Shown: positions 52,792 through 59,975 of the stretch, in pieces
Numbering within the stretch: the stretch's first letter is position 1
How the letters are laid out: each line of letters starts with the position of its first letter
DNA from: an uncultured Aquimarina sp.
Lineage (GTDB): Bacteria; Bacteroidota; Bacteroidia; Flavobacteriales; Flavobacteriaceae
Length of the DNA stretch: 64,000 bases
Direction: 5' to 3'
NCBI GenBank assembly: GCA_947498765.1
Contig: CANMLG010000049.1
Coordinates: forward strand, 1 to 64,000
The notes under the pieces: model-generated
The model's input: the letters and a program-made list of their open reading frames with translations, nothing else
Database searches by the model: none
What the model was told of the DNA's origin: nothing
Translations under genes and position numbers: made by a program

Positions 52792-52927
52792 TTGAATAAA
52801 AATATATCAAACAAACAATTAATTCCTTTAAATTTTGCTAAGGCTTTGTTAAAAAATAGACTCATTTACCCAAAAGCATAACTAAATTGTACTTTAGTTT
52901 TTGACTAAAATAGCATTGGTTCATCAT

Positions 52928-54061
52928 ATGAGAAAAGATAAATTATATTTTTTAACCTTTATTTCAATAGCTGTTATTTTTTTAATTATCGCCTCGCTTG
53001 GCATTAATTATTTTATAAAAATTAGCGTAAATCAATTAATTGAGGTGCAACTAGAGGCCAGTAAACGAGAAGCTGACGAAATTGCCTCTCTCGTGAATTA
53101 TGAGTTTATCAGCGGTCTTAATAAAAATACAATTACCCAAAATTTACAAAACACCTTGAATGGCACCAATAAAAGCACCTCATTTATATCTGTGTTTGAC
53201 TGGTCAGGTAAGGTGGTATGCCACCCTGATATTACTCAAGTAAATCAAAAAGTAAATTCGAACCAAAGCTTACTCGAATCTTTAAAAGATGGTAGTAGCT
53301 TAAATAAATTATATGACTTACTCATTCATCACAAAAAAAGTAAGGAAACCAATGCTACACAAGTCGAATCCGAAATTGTATATATTTCGCCTATAAAAAG
53401 CTCCGATTTGATCATTGCCGCCCATACCAATTTGGATAAAATGGTAACTCAAATCGTCAAATTAAAAAGGCGCTATTACACCATATTTATTTTAATGGGC
53501 ATATTAATTATTCTTGCTTCATTTTTTGCGGTACGTTTTATAGGGAGTTATTATGAAAAACAATTAGAGCTAAAAAACACCAACTTGGAAAGCGAGTTGA
53601 TCAATCTTTCCAAATTAAATATGGATTTGGTGGCTTACCAACAAAAAATAGCTGCTAATGCAACAGAAGAAGTACAAAATCCCATTACTCCCACTGCTGT
53701 AGAAGCTAATACTAGTTCCGAAACCAATAAAATAAGATTGCTGACCTATATTAGAAATGAGTTAGTACCCGTAGCTATTAATAGTATTGCTTACATATAT
53801 ACAGAAAATACGATCACTTATATTATTTGTACCAATGGGAGTAGATCTACGAGTAATTCCAGTTTGGATGAAATTTTTGTTGACTTGCAAGCTTCGTTGT
53901 TTTTTAGAGCTAACCGACAATTTATTATAAGTATCACTTCCATAAAAAAAATAATAAAATACGGAAATAGCCAACTCAAAATTTTGGTTGAAGATGCCGA
54001 TGTAGAAATCATTATTAGTAAACATAAAGCCGCCGAATTCCGAAAATGGCTTAATATTTAA
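52928..54061 (+). CDS. Membrane-bound sensor with LytTR DNA-binding domain
   Basis: 377 aa from the ATG at 52928. First membrane helix at about 5-30 (FLTFISIAVIFLIIASLGIN), an extracellular PAS/Cache-like sensor to about residue 180 (FISVFDWSGKVVCHPDITQV), second helix (YYTIFILMGILIILASFFAV), a coiled coil, then a C-terminal LytTR domain (about 265-377: IAYIYTENTITYIICTNG, FFRANRQFIISITSIKKI). It combines sensing and DNA binding in one membrane protein without a kinase. Target genes are unknown; the ABC transporter genes lie directly downstream in the same orientation. Confidence 0.88.
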   Translation: MRKDKLYFLTFISIAVIFLIIASLGINYFIKISVNQLIEVQLEASKREADEIASLVNYEFISGLNKNTITQNLQNTLNGTNKSTSFISVFDWSGKVVCHPDITQVNQKVNSNQSLLESLKDGSSLNKLYDLLIHHKKSKETNATQVESEIVYISPIKSSDLIIAAHTNLDKMVTQIVKLKRRYYTIFILMGILIILASFFAVRFIGSYYEKQLELKNTNLESELINLSKLNMDLVAYQQKIAANATEEVQNPITPTAVEANTSSETNKIRLLTYIRNELVPVAINSIAYIYTENTITYIICTNGSRSTSNSSLDEIFVDLQASLFFRANRQFIISITSIKKIIKYGNSQLKILVEDADVEIIISKHKAAEFRKWLNI

Positions 54062-54264
54062 TAGTCTACAAAAAACAACTAATTCTCCCAACCAAAAATG
54101 TTTTTAACCCGTGGGGTGTCTAAATTTAGATAAATAATGTAAAACATGTGTAACCCAAAAAAGAATCAAAAACTATTTTTTTGATTTAATATCCCCTTAA
54201 CTGTTTGAAAACAAATAAATTTTGCTTTTATTTGAAGTGTACTAGCAATATAATACACTTATTT

Positions 54265-55026
54265 ATGATTCACATTCAAAAAGTAACCAAACAATACACA
54301 CTAACCAAAAAACAGCAAAAGGAATTACAAACAAATACACACTCCATAAATGCGGTTAATGAGGTGTCAATTTATTGTAAACCAGGTCGTGTATTTTCAT
54401 TATTGGGTCCAAATGGTGCTGGCAAAACCACACTTTTACGTATGGTTGCTACTATTTTAAAACCCACTTCGGGTTCTATTTTGGTGAATGATAAAAATAC
54501 CGTTACGCAAGCACAGGGTGTACAAAAATCAATTGGCTTTTTAACCGGTTCCACCAATTTATATGACCGACTAACTCCTGCGGAAACCGTGAGCTATTTT
54601 GGTCAATTACATGGCATGCCCAAAGAACAACTTAAAAAACGCACACAATTATTATTTGATCAATTGGATATTCATAAATTTTCCACCAAACGCATCAGCC
54701 AACTATCTACGGGTATGAAGCAACGAGTATCCATTGCCCGAAGCATGATTCATGATCCCGATGTTGTAATTTTTGACGAACCTACATCTGGCCTTGATAT
54801 TGTGAGTGCCAATAGTATTATAACGCTTATTAAAGAATGTAAAGACGCCGGAAAAACAATTATTTTTTCATCACACATTATGAGTGAAGTCGATTTGCTT
54901 TGTGATGATTTGGCTATTATTAATCACGGTAAAATCATTTACAATGATACCATGGATAGTTTTAGAGCGCAAAGTACTGGACAATCACTCACCGAAGCTT
55001 TTATCACAACTGTCAACGCAAATTAA
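54265..55026 (+). CDS. ABC exporter ATPase, NatA/CcmA type
   Basis: 253 aa from the ATG at 54265; an ATG at 54205 would add 20 residues not typical for the family. Walker A GPNGAGKTT, signature LSTGMKQRV and Walker B VVIFDEPTSG are intact, with the switch His in SSHIMSEV. It pairs with the ABC-2 permease gene 26 bases downstream (NatAB-like Na+ or small-molecule export). Confidence 0.92.
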   Translation: MIHIQKVTKQYTLTKKQQKELQTNTHSINAVNEVSIYCKPGRVFSLLGPNGAGKTTLLRMVATILKPTSGSILVNDKNTVTQAQGVQKSIGFLTGSTNLYDRLTPAETVSYFGQLHGMPKEQLKKRTQLLFDQLDIHKFSTKRISQLSTGMKQRVSIARSMIHDPDVVIFDEPTSGLDIVSANSIITLIKECKDAGKTIIFSSHIMSEVDLLCDDLAIINHGKIIYNDTMDSFRAQSTGQSLTEAFITTVNAN

Positions 55027-55052
55027 GTCACTCAACCACACAAAACCAACTT

Positions 55053-56225
55053 ATGAAAACCATATTCACTGTACTTAAAAAAGAACTTACTTGCCAGTTA
55101 CGCGATAAAAGAACCTTGAAAAGTATGCTTATTTCGGCATTAGCTATTCCATTATTACTTTTTGCAGTATTTAAAATTGAAAATAGTTTTATTAATAAAG
55201 AAAATAACAAACAATTAAACATTGCTTTTGTAGGCGCACATGCTGAAATTTTAAAAAATGAGTTTACGACCAAAACTTTTGAAATAAAGAAAAATTACAG
55301 CTTAGTTTCTGGTTTAGATGCCTTACATAAGGATAGTTTAGATGCTGTTATAGAAACCAATGCCGATTACTTAAAAAATATAGATTCGCAAAAAACAAGT
55401 ACGATCAATGTCTATCATAAATCGGAATCTCCCATTGTATTTCAAAAAATTTCGCAACAGATTGAAACCTTAAAAGCGACATTACTTAGCAAAAGACTCA
55501 CCCAACTAAACATAGATCAAAAAGTATTGCATCCTATAGCTATTAAAGGTATAGACCTCACCTCGGACCAAGAAAAATTTGGACAACTCATAGGCGGTTT
55601 TCTCCCTTATATATTTATCATTATTTGTTTTTTGGGTTGCCTGTATCCTTCTATTGATTTAATTACTGGCGAAAAAGAAAAAGGTACCGTTGAAACCCTA
55701 CTAAGTTCACCCGCATCACGATTTCATATCCTTTTGGGCAAAATTTTATGTATTTCTTTAATGGGATTAACCTTGGCCACACTTTCTGTTACAGGAATAT
55801 TTATTGGCATCACTTTTATTGATGAAATCCCCCCAGAAATTACCGAAATGTTACACCAAATTTTAAGCTTTAAATTTCTTGTAATGCTATTTGCCATGCT
55901 CATTCCGTTAAGCTTATTTTTCGCAGGTTTACTCACTGTTCTTATTGTAAAAGCAAAAACCTTTAAAGAAGCTCAAAGTATTGCCACTCCCGTAAATATG
56001 CTTGTAATTTTCCCTGCTATGATGGCTTTATTACCTGGTATTGAATTGAATTGGAATACTGTTTTTATACCCATCCTTAATTTAGCTTTAGCTACCAAGG
56101 AAATAATTGCAGGCACTATTCAAATCTCACATTATTTTGCCATACTTTTGTCGCTTATTATTTTAGCCTTAGCAACGCTTTATTATAGTTTTAAACAATA
56201 CGACAAGGAATCTATGGTGTTGTAA
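55053..56225 (+). CDS. ABC-2 type permease, NatB-like
   Basis: 390 aa. N-terminal helix, a large extracytoplasmic loop (about 40-180), then a cluster of five to six membrane helices with the NatB hallmark DLITGEKEKGTVETLLSSPA. It forms the export channel of the ATPase just upstream. The substrate is unknown (Na+ in NatAB). Confidence 0.9.
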   Translation: MKTIFTVLKKELTCQLRDKRTLKSMLISALAIPLLLFAVFKIENSFINKENNKQLNIAFVGAHAEILKNEFTTKTFEIKKNYSLVSGLDALHKDSLDAVIETNADYLKNIDSQKTSTINVYHKSESPIVFQKISQQIETLKATLLSKRLTQLNIDQKVLHPIAIKGIDLTSDQEKFGQLIGGFLPYIFIIICFLGCLYPSIDLITGEKEKGTVETLLSSPASRFHILLGKILCISLMGLTLATLSVTGIFIGITFIDEIPPEITEMLHQILSFKFLVMLFAMLIPLSLFFAGLLTVLIVKAKTFKEAQSIATPVNMLVIFPAMMALLPGIELNWNTVFIPILNLALATKEIIAGTIQISHYFAILLSLIILALATLYYSFKQYDKESMVL

Positions 56226-56235
56226 TAAATCATTA

Positions 56236-56718
56236 ATGTTTATACAAAAAAAATCAACCACTTACCCCGAAGCTAAAAAAAAGCTTGAGCACTATTGTGC
56301 TTATCAAGAGCGTTGCCATTGGGAAGTGGAACAAAAACTCAACGAGTTTCATTTGATTCCAGAGGCTAGAGAAAAAATTATTATTCACCTTATTGAGCAT
56401 AAATTTTTAAATGAAACGCGTTTTTCGCAAAGTTTTGCCCGCGGAAAATTTATCCATAAACACTGGGGGAAATTACGTATTACCCGCGAACTGAAATTAC
56501 GTAAAATTTCTGCTTACAATATCAAAAAAGGCCTTCAAGAAATTAATGATACGGATTACATCAACTCATTAGAATCATTAAGTCAAAAAAAATGGAACAG
56601 CCTACAAAACGAAGCTACTGCCAAAGCCAAACAAAAATTTATTAACTACCTGCAATACCGTGGTTGGGAAAATCACTTGATTTTTGAAAAACTTAACGAA
56701 CTGATTAACAAATACTAA
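56236..56718 (+). CDS. recX: Regulatory protein RecX
   Basis: 160 aa. RecX domain in three helical repeats: YCAYQERCHWEVEQKLNEF, FLNETRFSQSFARGKFIHKH, WGKLRITRELKLRKISAYNI. It binds RecA and damps its activity. Only 10 bases after the ABC permease gene; recA is not in the window. Confidence 0.93.
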   Translation: MFIQKKSTTYPEAKKKLEHYCAYQERCHWEVEQKLNEFHLIPEAREKIIIHLIEHKFLNETRFSQSFARGKFIHKHWGKLRITRELKLRKISAYNIKKGLQEINDTDYINSLESLSQKKWNSLQNEATAKAKQKFINYLQYRGWENHLIFEKLNELINKY

Positions 56719-56816
56719 TTAAATACTTTTTTTTATTCCTATCATAAAAATTACTGCTAGGTAGGGTAATTATAGATTCACCTGTTTAAGGTATACATCA
56801 ATTAAAAATAATTACT

Positions 56817-57578
56817 ATGAAAAAAATTGCAGGTATTAACAAGTTAATCGGAATCGTATTAATAGCTTTTGCTATTACTTTTGTTTCATGTGAAAACGAA
56901 GATGATTCTAATGCTGAGTCCATTGAAAAAGAAATCGTAAATGAGGTTGTTGATCAGGAAGAAAATTCGGAAGAAGCAACAGATACACCTGAGAATACTG
57001 ATAATGAATCTTTCGAAAATCAGGATGAAAATCAGAATGAAAATTCAGAGGATAAAGAAGATAGAGACAATGACCAAAATGAAGAACAAGGCGAAACGGA
57101 TCCAAATGCTAACGAAACTCCAATGGAAGATACACCAAACGAAGAAGACAGTGAAGCTAATGCAGAGCAAGAATTTGTTTTTAATGTATCCAGTGAAATA
57201 AGCACAATAAGTGGTAATGAAGGTGCTGAAACCTCAAACTGCCCAATACCAAAAATTACCGTAACTAAACTGGGAGAAAATGAATTTAGATTCACAGGCT
57301 CAGTAATTGAAAACTTACAACCTGACACTCAATTCCAATGGGTAGTTGCTGGTAATAAAGTTGGTGGCACTATTGGTTCTGGTACTTTTGATGGTGAAAA
57401 AAGCTTTTCAACCACATTTGAAAGTAGTTCAGTAAATACTGAAGGTAAATTTGCTGTTTGCTTTGAAGTAATTTCCGCTTCTTGTACTCAAAGAAATTCT
57501 ATTTCAATAGCTGTGGCACCTGGTTTAAATCCTGAAGCACAAGCTGCTTGTATTTTTATGGAAGCTACAAAAAAATAA
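56817..57578 (+). CDS. Acidic lipoprotein with low-complexity region
   Basis: 253 aa. Signal and lipobox FAITFVSC, followed by CENEDD, the acidic surface-export signal pattern of Bacteroidota lipoproteins. Residues about 28-115 are almost all Glu, Asp, Asn and Gln (EDKEDRDNDQNEEQGETDPN), a flexible acidic stalk. The C-terminal domain (FRFTGSVIENLQPDTQFQWV ... AACIFMEATKK) has conserved-looking Cys residues and beta strands and is unrecognised. Plausibly surface-exposed. Followed by a strong terminator. Confidence 0.8.
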   Translation: MKKIAGINKLIGIVLIAFAITFVSCENEDDSNAESIEKEIVNEVVDQEENSEEATDTPENTDNESFENQDENQNENSEDKEDRDNDQNEEQGETDPNANETPMEDTPNEEDSEANAEQEFVFNVSSEISTISGNEGAETSNCPIPKITVTKLGENEFRFTGSVIENLQPDTQFQWVVAGNKVGGTIGSGTFDGEKSFSTTFESSSVNTEGKFAVCFEVISASCTQRNSISIAVAPGLNPEAQAACIFMEATKK

Positions 57579-57608
57579 TAGAATCAGTTTTATCAATAAC
57601 AACAAAAG

Positions 57609-57634
57609 GCAGTGCATAAAAGCACTGCTTTTTT
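57609..57634 (+). terminator. Rho-independent terminator after the acidic lipoprotein gene
   Basis: GCAGTGC and GCACTGC form a 7-bp stem with a 6-base loop and six T residues. Confidence 0.9.
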
Positions 57635-58239
57635 CTTGTTGATTATGGGGTATATATAAATAAACTTAAGCTCTTTTGGATTTCGGTTTTATAAAACTTT
57701 TATATAATGAACAAACATAGATTGAAAATCAACTCGATCAAGGTTATAAATGACACTATTTTAAAATTAAGAAACCCATGTTGAAATTACTTTATTTATA
57801 AACCATTTCTTTTACCTTCTCTAATAAATAATACATTCCTCCTCCACTTAATTTGCCATAAGATTTACTGCATTCTACAACAGCTTTATTGGAGCTGAAT
57901 GACCATCCCGCTGCAAGCAGGCAGGCTATCTAAAACTAAAGTAATGTTAATTGATTAACTTTATACAAAACATCATAATCTTTTTCGATTCCTTAATTAC
58001 GAGCGTATTTTGATATTGAATTGTTATGACTTGAATAGTCATGCTAAATAAAAACACTACTTTTTCTACAGCATAATTGTAGAAAAAATCCCCTATTACT
58101 CACAATAATCTACAGCATTTTTCAACACAAACAACACAAGTCACTGAAAAACAGACACTATTCGCATTTTAAAATACTGGCACAATTTTGTCACTAAGTG
58201 TAATACAAATTATTTTTTTAAACATAAAAACTCAAATAA
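57635..58239. other. Intergenic region 57635-58239
   Basis: About 600 bases. A minus-strand open stretch at 57792-57908 reads SSNKAVVECSKSYGKLSGGG then MYYLLEKVKEMVYK and stops; it has no start codon in a plausible place and may be the tail of a lost gene. A locally GC-rich CCCGCTGCAAGCAGGCAGGC lies at 57907-57926. No other feature was recognised. Confidence 0.5.
57792..57908 (-). pseudogene. Possible gene fragment, unidentified
   Basis: The minus-strand frame ending at 57792 codes for about 35 residues with gene-like composition (AVVECSKSYGKLSGGGMYYL, LEKVKEMVYK). It has no proper start and no recognisable family. It may be the C-terminal remnant of a decayed gene. Confidence 0.25.
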
Positions 58240-58551
58240 ATGAAAAAGTCAATTTTATTACCGGTTGTAGCATTAGGATTATTAATTTCAACACAAACAA
58301 TGAATGCACAAGAAGCTACTGCTGAAGTAGCAGCTACTGAAACTGTAGCTCAAACTGATATGGTTGTTGTTGCTGTTGATGATTTACCAGATGCTATTAA
58401 AGCTGCTGTTGCAAAAGATCATGCTGAAATGACAATAGCTGAAGCACACGCTGCAAAAGATGGATCTAAATACAAGTTAGTATTAACTAAAGAAGGTAGT
58501 GAAGATACTACTGTACTTTGTGATGCTGAGGGAAATTGGATTACTGAATAA
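58240..58551 (+). CDS. Small secreted PepSY-like protein
   Basis: 103 aa. Signal peptide (LPVVALGLLISTQTMNAQE), an Ala/Thr/Glu-rich segment, then a PepSY-like fold: VDDLPDAIKAAVAKDHAEMT, GSKYKLVLTKEGSEDTTVLC, DAEGNWITE. It resembles the small PepSY-like periplasmic proteins of Bacteroidota, with unknown ligand. A hairpin terminator follows. Confidence 0.75.
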   Translation: MKKSILLPVVALGLLISTQTMNAQEATAEVAATETVAQTDMVVVAVDDLPDAIKAAVAKDHAEMTIAEAHAAKDGSKYKLVLTKEGSEDTTVLCDAEGNWITE

Positions 58552-58598
58552 TATACTAGTTATTGTAATCTCATCACAAATTTTGTTTAGTTAGTCTT

Positions 58599-58640
58599 TA
58601 AAAGGGATGTTTTTTATAAAAAAAAACGTCCCTTTTATTT
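58599..58640 (+). terminator. Hairpin terminator after the PepSY-like gene
   Basis: AAAGGGATGTTTTTT pairs with AAAAAACGTCCCTTT (one G-U) and is followed by a T run. About 50 bases after the stop codon. Confidence 0.85.
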
Positions 58641-58749
58641 TTTACACTTTTATAAAATACCCGAAAATATTATACGATTTGCTGATAATGATTTCGTGTA
58701 AATATGATGAATTTTTTGCTAGTCTAAGGAGGCAAAGACGATAGTGATG

Positions 58750-58924
58750 AGCCCGTTGGTTCTTAGAGGAAAAAGCATAGCCTTAATATAGTTGCTTTTT
58801 TTAACGCTAGAATAGTGAAAAATAAACAGCATCGCTATGGCTAAATTAAAAAATACAGTTTACGATAGTATTTTGCGGTAGATTACAGATCAGGATAGAT
58901 TTTATAATGCATAAAACGGGTTTA
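58750..58924. repeat. MITE-like repeat, copy C (left end degraded)
   Basis: About 175 bp. The right end TTATAATGCATAAAACGGGT at 58902-58921 matches those of copies A and B; the interior segment CTATGGCTAAATTAAAAAAT (58835 onwards) and TACAGTTTACGATAGTATTT match copy B. The left terminal repeat is too worn to place exactly; the start given assumes the same length as A and B. It lies 22 bases beyond the stop of the CAP-domain gene. Confidence 0.6.
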
Positions 58925-58946
58925 ATACCTTCTAAAAATAGAACCC

Positions 58947-59588
58947 TTAATTTTTACCAAAAATCTGAGTCCAATAACGACCCGATTTCCCAATACCCAT
59001 TTCATTTACATTAGGATTTAATATATTCCTTTTATGCCCTGGGCTTTCTTTCCATAAATTAAAAGTTTGTTTTGCTGTCTCTGATATGGCAATATTTTCG
59101 CCAAAAGCGAAGCCTGAATACTTTTCATTTTTAACACGCTCTCCAAAACTAGATCCATTTTGACCTGTATGGCTAAAATAACCATTGTCATTCATGTCCT
59201 TCGAATGCTTAAATGCCGCGGTGTTTAATGCAGTATTCAATACTACAGGGGCTACTCCCGATTCTTTTCTAAACTCATTTACCAATGCTAGCATTTGTTC
59301 TGCTTCAGTACTAGTAGACGGCGTAGGGGTATTCACTACAGGTGTAGGCGCTGGCGCTGGAGGAGGCGTTGTTGGCTTGGGGGTAACTGGCGTTGGCTTA
59401 GGAACATCAGGTTTTGAATCAGGCTTTTCAGGAACTTGCTGCCCTGTATCAGGAGCCTCAATAATAGGATCCTTTTTTGTAGTAAAATCCCCTTCTAAGG
59501 AATCTGTAGTACAAGAAATAAACATGCTTAATACAAAAATAAAAATCAATCTTAATTTAATGACAGCAAGTAACTGAAAGTGATTCAT
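58947..59588 (-). CDS. CAP-domain (SCP/PR-1-like) lipoprotein with Pro-rich linker
   Basis: 213 aa. Lipobox FVLSMFISC, then a Pro/Thr/Val-rich linker (about 50-92: KPDVPKPTPVTPKPTTPPPA) and a CAP domain: FRKESGVAPVVLNTALNTAA, DNGYFSHTGQNGSSF, FGENIA and WKESPGHKRNILNPN. It is probably displayed from the membrane on the linker; CAP proteins of bacteria are of uncertain activity. Divergent from leuS, with repeat B between them. Confidence 0.88.
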   Translation of the reverse strand: MNHFQLLAVIKLRLIFIFVLSMFISCTTDSLEGDFTTKKDPIIEAPDTGQQVPEKPDSKPDVPKPTPVTPKPTTPPPAPAPTPVVNTPTPSTSTEAEQMLALVNEFRKESGVAPVVLNTALNTAAFKHSKDMNDNGYFSHTGQNGSSFGERVKNEKYSGFAFGENIAISETAKQTFNLWKESPGHKRNILNPNVNEMGIGKSGRYWTQIFGKN

Positions 59589-59686
59589 TTTATAAGCAAA
59601 TTAGTTGTGTTCCTAACTTTAACGATAATAAACAAACGCAAAGTATTTGTACTAGAATTTACTTACAATATTCCCTTTTATCATTT

Positions 59687-59858
59687 ATCCCGAATTATGT
59701 ATTGGAACTTTGTCATGAGGCTGTGATATACAATAAATACTAGTGTTTTCTTCATTTCAGCATAGCAGCGTTATGGTTAAATTAAAAAATACAGTTTACG
59801 ATAGTATTTGAAGTAGATCCCAAACGTAATAGATTTTTTAATGCATAATTCGGGTTTA
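59687..59858. repeat. MITE-like repeat, copy B
   Basis: 172 bp with terminal inverted repeats: left ATCCCGAATTATGTATTGGA at 59687, right TTTAATGCATAATTCGGGTT ending near 59857, near reverse complements. The interior shares CAGCATAGC, TTATGGTTAAATTAAAAAAT and TACAGTTTACGATAGTATTT with copies A and C. Located between the CAP-domain gene and leuS. Confidence 0.75.
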
Positions 59859-59892
59859 TTGCAGTTAAGGTTTCAACACCATCTAAAAATTG

Positions 59893-59900
59893 TAAATTTG
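59893..59900 (+). promoter_or_regulatory. -7 box of leuS
   Basis: TAAATTTG, a perfect TAnnTTTG, predicts a transcription start near 59907 and a leader of about 70 bases before leuS. Confidence 0.55.
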
Positions 59901-59975
59901 CAAAAAAAATCAATTATCTCTTTATAAATAGTATTGAGGTATTAGCCCCTCTATGAGGGATTCAAAATTCAATTC

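Larger units (their letters stand above)
52580..52927. other. Intergenic region between the YceI operon and the LytTR gene
   Basis: 348 bases holding the divergent promoters, the minus -7 box at 52601-52608 and the dispersed repeat at 52760-52791. No gene is visible. Confidence 0.6.

Noticed and set aside
56941..57201. 86-aa Lys/Met/Ile-rich plus-strand frame
   Set aside because: It is an alternative frame of the acidic low-complexity stretch of the lipoprotein gene.
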